From NCBI GenBank assembly GCA_964387985.1, contig CAYLZG010000004.1, positions 13,764-77,763 of the forward strand: 64,000 nucleotides of DNA, read 5' to 3'. Shown here in pieces: positions 8,192 to 16,965 of this stretch; position 1 is the stretch's first letter, and every line of letters starts with the position of its first letter. The notes under the pieces were generated by a model. That model searched no databases and had not been told where the DNA came from. It worked only from the letters and a program-made list of their open reading frames with translations. Made by a program: the position numbers and the translations under genes. This stretch comes from JALOOB01 sp964387985 (GTDB lineage: Bacteria > Chloroflexota > Anaerolineae > CG2-30-64-16).

Positions 8192-9343
8192 TCAAGTTAT
8201 CAGCCGCAACGCGGCTTCGACGATTTCGTCCGACGCATTCGGCCTGGCCATCGCCTTCGCCTGCTGGCTCATCATCTGGAGCGTCGGGTTGCCGGGTCGC
8301 AGTAACTCGCCCACCACCGCCGCAATCCCTTCGATCTCGTGCTCGTAAAGCCCCGTGCCGTTCTTGACCACCCACGACACGTTGCCGACCTCCTGGCCTG
8401 GTATGAAGTCGGTGATCACCACAGGCACACCCAGACAAGCGGCCTCGGCCAGCATGCCCGGGCCGGCCTTGGTAAGCAGCAGATCCGTCGCAGCCATCCA
8501 CTCAGCCATGTTTTCCACAAACCCGAGTACTGTCACCGGGACCGGCCACTTTTGTCTTCGCAGCTGGCGCAATAGCTCCGCGTTGCGGCCTGCGATGATG
8601 GCCAGCTGAACATTGCGCTCCCGCTCGGCCAGTTGCCGGGTGATGGCGTGCGCCATCGGCAGGATGCGCCCAATCCCCGCGCCGCCGCCCGAGATCAGAA
8701 TCAGGGGCTGCTGGGGAGCGAGGCCGAGCCCGTCCCTTACGGCGCGCTTGTCGCTCCCCTGCATCCGGCCGAATGCCCGGCGGATGGGCAGGCCAATCAG
8801 CTTCAGTCTTGAAGGATCAATGCCACAAGAGAGCCCAGTCCGGTACGCGGGCTCCGTCGCTACCACACACAGGTCTACATCGGGGCAGAACCAGGCCAGC
8901 GGCGCAGTGACCGGATCCGTGACCACTGTCACAAATGGCACGCGTCGGCCCTGTTCCTGCATCAGCCAGAGCGGCGCCTCGATCTCCAGGGGATGGACGC
9001 TGATGAACAGGTCCGTCTCTTGCGGGCGCACGAGGCTGGCAACATGCTTCTTGAGCAGCGGGTACACGGCCTTTTGCGTGGCCACCACGCGCTCGCGCGA
9101 CTCGCCGAAACGATACACCAGCCGGTAGAGCCACGGCGTGTAGTTGACCCATGGTGCGTAGGTCGCGGACCAGGTATTGAGCGGGAAGGGCGCGTCATCG
9201 TCGATCAGGCTGACCTGCCTCACCAATGCCTTCTCTTCCAGCGCCTCGGCCAGGCTGCGCGCAGCAGCCTGATGCCCCCCTCCCACGTTGGCTGTCAGTA
9301 TGGTCACCCTGGGAAGGGAGGCCGCGCAACTCATGATGTGCAT
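8192..9343 (-). CDS. MGDG synthase/UgtP-like GT28 glycosyltransferase
   Basis: This 383-residue protein matches the family that adds sugars to diacylglycerol. The N-terminus has TANVGGGHQAAARSL, the lipid-acceptor motif, followed by FISVHPLEIEAP and VTDPVTAPLAWF. The C-terminal donor domain carries LILISGGGAGIGRI and the end motif LLTKAGPGMLAEAACLGVPVV. It would make a membrane glycolipid at the inner face of the cytoplasmic membrane. A GAGGTG site supports the ATG at 9343. It is eight bases from the M20 gene upstream. Confidence 0.88.
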   Translation of the reverse strand: MHIMSCAASLPRVTILTANVGGGHQAAARSLAEALEEKALVRQVSLIDDDAPFPLNTWSATYAPWVNYTPWLYRLVYRFGESRERVVATQKAVYPLLKKHVASLVRPQETDLFISVHPLEIEAPLWLMQEQGRRVPFVTVVTDPVTAPLAWFCPDVDLCVVATEPAYRTGLSCGIDPSRLKLIGLPIRRAFGRMQGSDKRAVRDGLGLAPQQPLILISGGGAGIGRILPMAHAITRQLAERERNVQLAIIAGRNAELLRQLRRQKWPVPVTVLGFVENMAEWMAATDLLLTKAGPGMLAEAACLGVPVVITDFIPGQEVGNVSWVVKNGTGLYEHEIEGIAAVVGELLRPGNPTLQMMSQQAKAMARPNASDEIVEAALRLIT

Positions 9344-9350
9344 TGCCCGA

Positions 9351-10535
9351 TCACCTCAGCAGTTCAACCGCCAGTTGGGCGTAGCCCTGGGCGGCCAGCG
9401 CGACGTCGGCCAGACGAACCTGCTCGTCGGTCGCGTGAGCCAGGCGCTCATCGCCCGGTCCGAAGCCGATGGTGGGTATGCCAGCCGTGCCCATCGTATA
9501 CGCGCCGTCCGTCGAAAACGGCCAAATGCCCGTCCTGGGGCGTGCACCCAGCACCTTTTCGATCGCTCGAACCGCCTTGCGAGCCAATGAGTGGTCCTCG
9601 GGCAACAACCACGGGGGGAAATACTTGCGCCCCGATTGCGCGTACCCCGTATAGGACACCATCTCATATTGGGGCGTGCTCACCTCGGCCCGGATGTGCT
9701 CGCGGTTGATAATCCCCTGCAACTCGGCGATCGCGCGCGCCTCCGTCTCGCCCAGAGTCAGCCTCCGGTCGACGATCATCTCGCACAGATCGGGGATCGA
9801 GTTCAAACTGTCCGCGCATGACCTGATCTGCGTCACGGCGATCGATCCCTGCCCCATCTGCGGGTCGGTGTGCAGTTGCAGCCCCAACAGCTCGATGCCA
9901 AAAATCAGGCGCGCCGCAGCCGAGATCGCGTTGACCCCACCCTGCGGCATCGAGGCGTGACCGGCCTTGCCGTAGGCTGCCACCTTCAGTTCCACGCGAC
10001 CACGCTGGCCCAGATACACGCCGAGATTGGTGGGCTCGCCCAATATCACCATGTCCGGCCGTATGTCAGAGGTCTCGATGAGGTGGCGCACCGCGACACC
10101 CTCGCATGGCTCTTCCTGCACGACACCTGCGACATAAAGATCGCCGTTCAGCGATGCTTTCGCCTTCACCAGCAGCTTGATCGCATAGACCATCGCCGCA
10201 AGCGCGCCCTTCATGTCGACCGCGCCCCTGCCGTGGAGGATGCCGTCCTCTGTCCACCCCTCGTACGGATCGTGCGCCCATCCCCCCACGTCGCCCACAT
10301 CGACGGTGTCCATGTGGCCGTCGAATAGAAGCGTGGGACCCGCGCCCCTGCCCGCCAGGTGGCCGATGACATTGCCGGTCCGGTCGGTCCAAACCCGCTG
10401 GAAACCGTTCTCACGCATGGCGCCGGCAAGCAACTCGGCCACCCGATCCTCGTGGCCCGGAAGGCTCGGCGTGCGTATCAGCTCCTGAGCCAGACGCGTC
10501 AGTCCGTCGAAATCCACAGCGGAAAGCGATGCCAT
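9351..10535 (-). CDS. M20 family metallopeptidase (ArgE/DapE/YgeY-like)
   Basis: A 394-residue zinc hydrolase. Metal ligands are visible in order: LLFDGHMDTVDVG near residue 70, GRGAVDMKGALAA near 100, VQEEPCEG near 135, ILGEPTNLGV near 160 and the C-terminal RLAHATDEQV near 370. The overall pattern resembles YgeY-type hydrolases and the ArgE/DapE group. It would cleave an N-acyl or dipeptide bond in the cytoplasm. Although argE is a tempting name, the arginine operon in this window has ArgJ, which recycles the acetyl group, so no ArgE is needed and the substrate stays open. Confidence 0.85.
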   Translation of the reverse strand: MASLSAVDFDGLTRLAQELIRTPSLPGHEDRVAELLAGAMRENGFQRVWTDRTGNVIGHLAGRGAGPTLLFDGHMDTVDVGDVGGWAHDPYEGWTEDGILHGRGAVDMKGALAAMVYAIKLLVKAKASLNGDLYVAGVVQEEPCEGVAVRHLIETSDIRPDMVILGEPTNLGVYLGQRGRVELKVAAYGKAGHASMPQGGVNAISAAARLIFGIELLGLQLHTDPQMGQGSIAVTQIRSCADSLNSIPDLCEMIVDRRLTLGETEARAIAELQGIINREHIRAEVSTPQYEMVSYTGYAQSGRKYFPPWLLPEDHSLARKAVRAIEKVLGARPRTGIWPFSTDGAYTMGTAGIPTIGFGPGDERLAHATDEQVRLADVALAAQGYAQLAVELLR

Positions 10536-10556
10536 GACCCTGCCCTCGAAAGCCCC

Positions 10557-11984
10557 TCAGTATGCGCCGTCCCCGAAGATGAACTGCGGAACGGTGCGAA
10601 GAATGATACGAAGATCCATCCCGAGTGACCAGTTTTCGGCATAGTAGATGTCGAGCATGACCATTTCGTCGAAAGTGAGCTCGCTGCGGCCACTAACCTG
10701 CCACAGCCCCGTCAGGCCCGGCAGCACTTCCAGCCGCTTGCGGTGCCAATCCTGGTATTGCGCAACCTCACTGGCCAGGCCGGGTCGAGGCCCAACCATG
10801 CTCATGTCTCCGCGCAAGACATTGATGAACTGGGGCAACTCATCCAGGCTCGTGCGGCGGATAAAACGCCCAACACGGGTCCGCCGCGGATCATCTTTGA
10901 TCTTGAAAAGCGGACCGGCTGCCTCATTCTGATCGCGCAGCAGATCAAGCTTCTGTTCGGCATCGACAGTCATCGACCTGAACTTCAGCACGGTAAACGG
11001 CTTGCCGTGGAACCCGAGGCGCTCCTGCCGGAACAGAATCGGACCTGGCGAATCGAGCTTGATGGCCAGCGCAATCAGACCCCACAGCGGGGCGATCACT
11101 ACCAGGGCAGTCCCGGCGATGGCAACATCCACCATGCGCTTTAGGGTGCGGTTGAAGCCGGTAAGCGCACTCTCCTTGATACTGATCAGCGGTATGCCGT
11201 TCACCGCCTCCACATCCACTCCGCCGAGACTGAGCTGGAACAAGTCAGGCACGACGCGCGCGCGTATGCCAGACTGCTCGGCCTCGGTCACCAACCGGAC
11301 AACTTTGCGGTGATACTGCCAGGGAAGTGTAATGATCACCTGGTCGATATGGTTGGCCTGTATAGCCTGGGGCAAATCATCCAGGGTGCCGAGCGCGCGG
11401 ATTGGGCCAATGTCCGTGCTGCTCTTGGCAGGGTCATCATCCAGGAAGCCCACCACGCGATATCCCAGCTCCGGCTGCGCAATCAGGTTGCGCATAACCG
11501 TGCGTCCGACCTCGCCTGCGCCGATGATGACTACGCGGTCCACGCCCTGTCCTGCCGCGCGCAACCGGGTCAAGGCCAGGCTTCGCACAAGCCTGGCGAT
11601 CCCCAGCAGGACGATGATAAGAACGCCTGCATAAACAAAAATGAGGCGGGAGAAGAACAGGCGGCGATAGAAAAACACCAGCACGACCATCAACATGATA
11701 GCCGTCGTGGTCGAGTTGATGACGCCGTAGAAGTCATCGAAGAAAGGCCGCCCCTTGCGCACATCGTACGCGCCCTCGCGGCGGTTGAGGACCACCAGCA
11801 GGACGGTCAGCAGCCCCACCATGGGCAGATAGACAGTATAGGGGACGTTATTCGCGGGGTCGACTGAACGAAACAGCTGACGATCGTAGCGGAGCCAATA
11901 GGCAATCAGGGAGGCGACGTTGATCAGGAGCACGTCGACGGCCAGGGTGAGCCAGGGCAGCCACGACCGGACATCACGTCCCAT
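10557..11984 (-). CDS. Polyprenyl-phosphate sugar-1-phosphate transferase (WbaP/EpsL type)
   Basis: The 475-residue start MGRDVRSWLPW is chosen because GGAGGTGAG lies just upstream and it overlaps the preceding glycosyltransferase by 11 bases. Four or five N-terminal membrane spans (about residues 10-135) are followed by a CoA-binding-like Rossmann segment (VVIIGAGEVGRTV) and one more span. The C-terminal catalytic domain has FRQERLGFHGKPFTVLKFRSM, RTSLDELPQ and SMVGPRPGL. This class transfers a sugar phosphate to undecaprenyl phosphate and starts exopolysaccharide or glycan repeat assembly. It forms an operon with two GT4 enzymes. Confidence 0.92.
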   Translation of the reverse strand: MGRDVRSWLPWLTLAVDVLLINVASLIAYWLRYDRQLFRSVDPANNVPYTVYLPMVGLLTVLLVVLNRREGAYDVRKGRPFFDDFYGVINSTTTAIMLMVVLVFFYRRLFFSRLIFVYAGVLIIVLLGIARLVRSLALTRLRAAGQGVDRVVIIGAGEVGRTVMRNLIAQPELGYRVVGFLDDDPAKSSTDIGPIRALGTLDDLPQAIQANHIDQVIITLPWQYHRKVVRLVTEAEQSGIRARVVPDLFQLSLGGVDVEAVNGIPLISIKESALTGFNRTLKRMVDVAIAGTALVVIAPLWGLIALAIKLDSPGPILFRQERLGFHGKPFTVLKFRSMTVDAEQKLDLLRDQNEAAGPLFKIKDDPRRTRVGRFIRRTSLDELPQFINVLRGDMSMVGPRPGLASEVAQYQDWHRKRLEVLPGLTGLWQVSGRSELTFDEMVMLDIYYAENWSLGMDLRIILRTVPQFIFGDGAY

Positions 11985-13164
11985 GCGACTCACCTCCAGT
12001 CCGTTGCAGGACCGACCGGTACACTGCGAGCGTTTCGGCAGCCGTGCGAGTCCAGGGGAACTGAGCGGCCTGGCGCAGTCCAGCCTCACGCAAGGAAGCT
12101 GCCAGATCGCCATCGACCAGCAGTCGAGTCATCGCCTCCACCAGAGCTTCCGTGTCGTCGGGATCCACCAGCAGGGCTGCATCGCCTGCGACCTCGGGCA
12201 GAGATGAGGCAGTAGAGGTAATGGTCGGAACACCGCTTGCCATAGCCTCCAGCACAGGCAGACCAAACCCCTCGAAGCGAGAAGGGTAGACGAACATCTC
12301 GGCTGCGCGATACCACCAGGCAACTTCGTCTGCCGGTACGTAACCCCCAAAGATCACATGGTCCATCAGATGGAGATCCGCCACCTGGGTGAACAAGGTC
12401 TCATAGAACCAGCCCTTGCCCCCTGCGATGACCAGCTTCGGGACGGCAACGTCCGCACGCCTGCGCAGCACCCCGTACGCCTCGATCAACCGGCTGATAT
12501 TCTTCCGGGGCTCGAGGGTGCCCAGGAACAGGACGAAACGTTCCGGCAGTCCCTTGTCGCGGCGAAAAGCTTCGACAGCATCGGGCGGCGCGGGCCTGAA
12601 CTCCTCGCCGACGCCATAAGGCACGGTGATGACGCGCCCAGGCGACGCCCCACATAAGGCAATCACATCCCTGCGCGTGCTCTCCGAACCGGCGATGATC
12701 CGCGCAGCCCGCCGCACCGACAGCCTGGTGAAGAGGCTAAGGTAGGTCCTGTTCGTGCGGCGGAACACCTCCGGAAAGCGAAGAAAGCTCAGGTCATGCA
12801 CGGTTACGATTGTCGGGCACGCGGCTGCCAGTGGGGCAACAAAGGCCAGGCAGTGCAGCAGGTCCAACCCCCGGCTAGCCGCAGCCAGTGCGCTCTGCTC
12901 CCACAGAATGCGCCGCCACGGGTTGGTCGTATCCCATCGCGAACGAACCACCTGGAGACCCTGGGGCGGCCGGAAGTTCGGGTCGTGCAGATAGGCAACG
13001 AAGTCCAGCTCAGCACCCGGCGCCATCCCATCAGGCAGGCGGTTAAGCAGTTGATAAATGTACCCATTGATGCCCGCGCTACGATAGGTCTGTGTCAGCG
13101 AGAGCAGATGCGCGTTCAGGCCAACCTTCGATGGCGACCCCGTATGGCGTGTCACACGAGCCAT
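11974..13164 (-). CDS. GT4 family glycosyltransferase
   Basis: A 396-residue GT-B enzyme. The C-terminal nucleotide-sugar site includes FLGTLEPRKNISRLIEAY and the E-x7-E motif in YPSRFEGFGLPVLEAMASG, followed by TSTASSLPEVAGDAALLVDPDD. Such enzymes transfer sugars from NDP donors with retention of configuration. It sits between another GT4 and the polyprenyl-phosphate transferase, so it likely extends the lipid-linked glycan started by that enzyme. Donor and acceptor are not readable from sequence. Confidence 0.9.
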   Translation of the reverse strand: MARVTRHTGSPSKVGLNAHLLSLTQTYRSAGINGYIYQLLNRLPDGMAPGAELDFVAYLHDPNFRPPQGLQVVRSRWDTTNPWRRILWEQSALAAASRGLDLLHCLAFVAPLAAACPTIVTVHDLSFLRFPEVFRRTNRTYLSLFTRLSVRRAARIIAGSESTRRDVIALCGASPGRVITVPYGVGEEFRPAPPDAVEAFRRDKGLPERFVLFLGTLEPRKNISRLIEAYGVLRRRADVAVPKLVIAGGKGWFYETLFTQVADLHLMDHVIFGGYVPADEVAWWYRAAEMFVYPSRFEGFGLPVLEAMASGVPTITSTASSLPEVAGDAALLVDPDDTEALVEAMTRLLVDGDLAASLREAGLRQAAQFPWTRTAAETLAVYRSVLQRTGGESHGT

Positions 13165-13197
13165 TATAGCATCGCCTCACTACCTCACCATAATGGC

Positions 13198-14319
13198 TCA
13201 AACCATACCACGATAGACCTGGGCCGTTGCCGCAGCCACCTGCGCCTGTGTGAATTGGGCCAGCACGCGCGCGCGGCCTTGTCCGGCCAGCTCCTGCCGC
13301 CACCCTGGATCACCGGCCAGCCGCTGGAGTGCCTCCGCCAGCGCGCGAACGTCTCCCTCTGGGAAGAGCACGCCCGCATCCCCGATCACCCATGGAATCT
13401 CGCCGCTTTCGGAGCCGACGACCGGAACGCCGCACGCCATCGCTTCGATCAGGACCCGGCCGAACTGCTCCACCCAATTGGGGCGGCTCACCGATGGCAG
13501 GACCAGTACGTCCATCTGCCGGTAGTGCTGCACCGTCTCGGTAGAGGGTATCTGGCCGGCGAACGAGACGCGTTCCGCAATGCCGAGCTGATCCGCCAGC
13601 GCGATCAACCTCTTGCGCTCCGGCCCCTCGCCCAGCAACCTCAGCGACCATGAGACATCGTGCAACCGGGCACAAGCTTGCAGCAACAGGTCGATTCCCT
13701 TTTCGGGCGCGAAGCGTCCCGCGTATCCGATCACGAACTCCCTGCGTTGGCTAAGCAGATCCGAGCGCGCAGGTGAAAACAGGTCCGGATCGACCCCGAA
13801 CTGGGGGATAACGGAGATTGCGCCGGCGTAACCCTTCTCGCGGAGCACCTTCGCCGCTGTGGGGTTGCCAGCGATTGCGCGGTTTGCGCGCTTGTAGTTA
13901 TCGCGCTCGAAATGGCGGAAGGGCCAGGGGTAATCGCGCCTGAGGTTCTGCCAGGTAAAGAAGAGGCTCGCGACAGGGCCTGCGGCCTGCCGCTCCGCGG
14001 CCCGCAAGGCCAGCCACGTGGCCAGATTGTAGGGCTCTTCGTCCATGTGTAGCACATCCGGCCGCCACTCCGAAAGCAGCCGGCCCAGGGTGGGATAATA
14101 ATGGAGGTGGAACTGGCCGTTGAAGCGCAGCGGCGCAACGATCAGCCGGTAGCCAGTCGTGTGCGCGCGAGAGAGCATCGTCATGGGGCCGAGGAGGCCG
14201 TCCCGCCATCCCGGGGGAACGACGGCCGCCAGCTCAATCCCAGGCTGGCGCGCCAACTCTTCCAGCTTACGCTGGTACGCGCCGACGATCAGCGCCTTGG
14301 ACACCATCAACACTTTCAT
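13198..14319 (-). CDS. GT4 family glycosyltransferase
   Basis: A 373-residue GT-B protein. GYAGRFAPEKGIDLLLQA near residue 200 and the variant E-x7-E region EQFGRVLIEAMACGVPVV near 295 place it in GT4. The N-terminal half has HMDEEPYNLATW. It is the first gene of the minus-strand glycan operon and is divergent from spoVS, with 160 bases between the two starts. Confidence 0.88.
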   Translation of the reverse strand: MKVLMVSKALIVGAYQRKLEELARQPGIELAAVVPPGWRDGLLGPMTMLSRAHTTGYRLIVAPLRFNGQFHLHYYPTLGRLLSEWRPDVLHMDEEPYNLATWLALRAAERQAAGPVASLFFTWQNLRRDYPWPFRHFERDNYKRANRAIAGNPTAAKVLREKGYAGAISVIPQFGVDPDLFSPARSDLLSQRREFVIGYAGRFAPEKGIDLLLQACARLHDVSWSLRLLGEGPERKRLIALADQLGIAERVSFAGQIPSTETVQHYRQMDVLVLPSVSRPNWVEQFGRVLIEAMACGVPVVGSESGEIPWVIGDAGVLFPEGDVRALAEALQRLAGDPGWRQELAGQGRARVLAQFTQAQVAAATAQVYRGMV

Positions 14320-14371
14320 TGCTTGCCGCTGGTCATGCCATAATAATGGTCTGCGAGTGTTGCAGTCACGC

Positions 14372-14400
14372 TTGATTTTGTCCGAGCAATCGTGTAAGAT
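14372..14400 (+). promoter_or_regulatory. Promoter candidate for spoVS
   Basis: TTGATT (14372-14377) and TAAGAT (14395-14400) are 17 bases apart, about 80 bases before the spoVS start. Both boxes match the consensus at four of six positions. Confidence 0.45.
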
Positions 14401-14479
14401 AGATACGATATGGCGGTCATACGAACGAAGATCGCCCCTCGTGCCAAGAAGGCCGCTTCACTGCCCGGAGGGAGCCAAC

Positions 14480-14743
14480 ATGGACGTTATCAAAGTTTCG
14501 GCCCACTCTCGATCCACGGCCGTGGCCGGCGCGATTGCCGGCGTCATCCGGGACTTCAAGCACGCCGAAGTCCAGGCTATCGGCGCTAGCGCCGTGAATC
14601 AGGCTATCAAAGCCATGGCCATTGCGCGCAACTATCTGCTGCTAGACGGGATCGATATCATCTGCTATCCGGAATTCGTCGAAATCGACATCGAAGGCAA
14701 GGATCGAACGGCGGTCAAGCTCATCATTACCCCGCGCAACTAG
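14480..14743 (+). CDS. spoVS: Stage V sporulation protein S homologue
   Basis: The 87-residue protein (MDVIKVSAHSRSTAVAGAIA..) matches SpoVS in length and sequence throughout, including RDFKHAEVQAIGASAVNQAIKA in the middle. The ATG at 14480 follows GGAGGGAGCC; upstream extension in the same frame has no family similarity. SpoVS is a small Alba-like nucleic-acid-binding fold found in sporulating and many non-sporulating lineages. No other sporulation stage gene is in the window except ricT, so a role in sporulation should not be assumed. Confidence 0.95.
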   Translation: MDVIKVSAHSRSTAVAGAIAGVIRDFKHAEVQAIGASAVNQAIKAMAIARNYLLLDGIDIICYPEFVEIDIEGKDRTAVKLIITPRN

Positions 14744-14769
14744 AACGCAGGGTCCCCCTGGCGACGAAA

Positions 14770-14797
14770 CGAGCGGATAGCCTACTCTATCCGCTCG
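14770..14797. terminator. Bidirectional terminator hairpin between spoVS and ricT
   Basis: Perfect 11-base arms (CGAGCGGATAG and its complement) with a six-base loop lie between the convergent genes. The right arm contains the ricT stop codon (14787-14789). Confidence 0.65.
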
Positions 14798-15809
14798 TGC
14801 TGTCTGTGGAGCGCATGGACTTCTTCCGGCGCGAGCCTCGCGATCTCGGCCTTGAGCCACTTGCATGATCAGGCGTTTGTGGACGTCCCCCCTGAGCCTT
14901 CGGGCCAGGCGCCGCTTCGCGCATGTCCTCGTCGTCGCGCGCGCCGGATTCATGTTCGTCGGCGGCGGCGGCCGGAGCGCTGGCGCCATGCGCAGGTAGG
15001 GTGAATTCAGGCTCGGGCACATCCACCTGCACCCAGCTCCGCGTCTCGTTCGGACCCTCGACCAGGACAGTGACGCGTTTCGCGAGCACATGCACCTGGC
15101 GGACCTTTCCGGGGCCTTCGGGCGTTTCGATAATGCTGTTGATGCGAGGCATCTGCTTCCGCGCTTCGGCGTAGAAATCATTCTCGTACGCCAGACAGCA
15201 GAGCAGGCGACCACACACACCAGACACCTCGGGCGCGTTCAACGGCAGGTCCTGCGCCTTGGCCATTTTGATCGACACGGGCGCGAATTCACGCAACCAG
15301 GTTGCGCAACAGACCTCGCGGCCGCATTTTCCGAATCCGCCGAGGAACTTCGCTTCGTCGCGCACCCCGACCTGGCGCATTTCCACACGGGTGTGCAGCA
15401 CCTGCGACAGATCGTGAACGAGATTCCTGAAGTCGACGCGCTGCTCCGAAGTGAAGTAGACAACCGCGTTGGAACCGTCGAAGCTGAACTCCACTTTGTC
15501 GATCTTGATCGTCATGCCGAGCGCCCGCGCCCGCTCGACTGCGATGGCCTGCGCTTCCCCTTCGCGATGCACCATCTGATCCGCCTGCACCATATCCCAC
15601 GCGGTAGCGCGGCGAACGACAGGCTTCAATGATCCGCTCAGCTCCTTGTCGCTGACCTCCCGTGGGGCAAAGACCACCCGGCCCAGGGTCCGGCCGCGCG
15701 AGGTCTCAACCACAACCGCTTCGTCGGGCTGCAGGTCGGTCAGCTCCAACGGATCGAAGTAATAGACTTTGGTAACAGGTCTGAATGCCACACCGACAAC
15801 CGTTGGCAT
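14787..15809 (-). CDS. ricT: PSP1/RicT (YaaT) domain protein
   Basis: The 340-residue protein starts at MPTVVGVAF: AGGAG eight bases upstream supports this ATG over a GTG nine bases earlier. The PSP1 core has the cysteine-rich segments FGKCGREVCCATWL near residue 160 and GVCGRLLCCLAYE near 200, which in the RicAFT complex take part in Fe-S cluster binding. In Bacillus that complex assists RNase Y in RNA maturation. An RNase Y gene is present at 24261-25832. The last 80 residues are a low-complexity basic tail not seen in the core family. It is 35 bases from holB, the same pairing as yaaT-holB in Firmicutes. Confidence 0.92.
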   Translation of the reverse strand: MPTVVGVAFRPVTKVYYFDPLELTDLQPDEAVVVETSRGRTLGRVVFAPREVSDKELSGSLKPVVRRATAWDMVQADQMVHREGEAQAIAVERARALGMTIKIDKVEFSFDGSNAVVYFTSEQRVDFRNLVHDLSQVLHTRVEMRQVGVRDEAKFLGGFGKCGREVCCATWLREFAPVSIKMAKAQDLPLNAPEVSGVCGRLLCCLAYENDFYAEARKQMPRINSIIETPEGPGKVRQVHVLAKRVTVLVEGPNETRSWVQVDVPEPEFTLPAHGASAPAAAADEHESGARDDEDMREAAPGPKAQGGRPQTPDHASGSRPRSRGSRRKKSMRSTDSTSG

Positions 15810-15844
15810 GCAATTCACTCCTTATGATGTCCGACCCCGCAGGC

Positions 15845-16840
15845 TCACGGGACGGCAGGCCGCGGCATGCGCAGCAGCAGCACGTCCAGCGCTAGCCGCA
15901 GGTTGACGTTGCCCCGCACCCGGCGCAGTGTCTGCACCAGGTCGGCGAGCGCGGCCTGCACCTGCTCGGGCCGGTATAGTTCCGCCTGCTGGATCAGCTG
16001 GGTCTTGCGATCGAGATTCAGCAGCGCGTCCCCCTGTCCCTGCTGGACCAGCAGCAGATCGCGCCACCAACTCGCCCATAAGCCCAGGGCAGTGTCAACG
16101 TTCTCGCCGTTCCGGCTTAGCTCCTCCGCGTAGGCCAGGCGCTTGATCACACCTTCGGCCGCAAGGGCCAGCAGATCATCCAGATACTTGGCCCGTGCCT
16201 GCCACACATGGGGATCCGTAACCGCAGCGACAGCCCAGCCCAGACGGCCTCCACTCAGGCGCGCCAGCAGAGTCGCCTGATCATCTGCGACGCCCCAACG
16301 CGATTGCAGTGCGTCCTGAACGGCTGCGATGGGCAGCGTTCGCAGCGTGACGATCTGGCAGCGGGAGAGCACGGTGGGCAGCACCAGGTCACGGCGATTG
16401 CTGGTCAACAGCAGCACGACATGAGAGGGCGGCTCTTCCAGCGTCTTGAGCAAGGCGTTGGCCGCGGGCAGGGTTGCGCGCTCGATCTCCCGAATGATGA
16501 AGACCTTGTGCTTGCCCTCCAGAGGTGCAATCGCCGCATCGGCTTGCAGATTACGCACCTGCTCGATCTGGATCCAGTTCTTCTCCGCCGAAATGACCTG
16601 GACGTCCGGGTAGCGGCCCTCAGCAGTACGCCGGCAAGCCCGGCAACTATCCGCCTCGCTGCAGGGACCGCCATCGCCCCGCTCGCACACCAGCGCGCGA
16701 GCGAAAGCCTTCGCCACGGTTGTCTTGCCCACCTGGTCGGGCCCAAGGAACAAGTAGGCGTGACTTATCCGGCCGCCGCGCACTGCCTGCGCCAACAGCT
16801 CCGTTGCCCACTCATGTCCTACTACCGGCCAGACTGCCAT
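15845..16840 (-). CDS. holB: DNA polymerase III delta-prime subunit
   Basis: A 331-residue clamp-loader subunit. The N-terminus has the AAA+ Walker A LGPDQVGKTTVAKAFA near residue 35, a zinc module CSEADSCRACRRTAEGRYPD near 60-80, and the sensor region LLTSNRRDLVLPTVLSRCQ near 145 with the conserved SRC. It works with the delta and gamma/tau subunits to load the sliding clamp. AAGGAGAACCG precedes the ATG. It lies immediately upstream of ricT on the same strand. Confidence 0.92.
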   Translation of the reverse strand: MAVWPVVGHEWATELLAQAVRGGRISHAYLFLGPDQVGKTTVAKAFARALVCERGDGGPCSEADSCRACRRTAEGRYPDVQVISAEKNWIQIEQVRNLQADAAIAPLEGKHKVFIIREIERATLPAANALLKTLEEPPSHVVLLLTSNRRDLVLPTVLSRCQIVTLRTLPIAAVQDALQSRWGVADDQATLLARLSGGRLGWAVAAVTDPHVWQARAKYLDDLLALAAEGVIKRLAYAEELSRNGENVDTALGLWASWWRDLLLVQQGQGDALLNLDRKTQLIQQAELYRPEQVQAALADLVQTLRRVRGNVNLRLALDVLLLRMPRPAVP

Positions 16841-16918
16841 CGGTTCTCCTTAATGCACATTCTAGCATAGCTTTCGTTCATCGCCGCAAAGAGGCCAGGA
16901 TGCAGGAGCTTGCGTTCC

Positions 16919-16948
16919 TTGGCATCCATCCACTTAACGCGGTATCAT
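16919..16948 (+). promoter_or_regulatory. Promoter candidate for hutI
   Basis: TTGGCA (16919-16924) and TATCAT (16943-16948) each match the sigma-70 consensus at five of six positions with an 18-base spacer, ending 17 bases before the hutI ATG. The transcript would have a very short leader. Confidence 0.45.
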
Positions 16949-16965
16949 CGACGGAGGAGAATGCC

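Noticed and set aside
9351..10535. argE as name for the M20 hydrolase
   Set aside because: Family membership alone does not give the substrate, and the organism has argJ, which makes an acetylornithine deacetylase unnecessary.
14480..15809. Evidence for endospore formation
   Set aside because: SpoVS and RicT occur widely in bacteria that do not sporulate, and no stage-specific gene is present.
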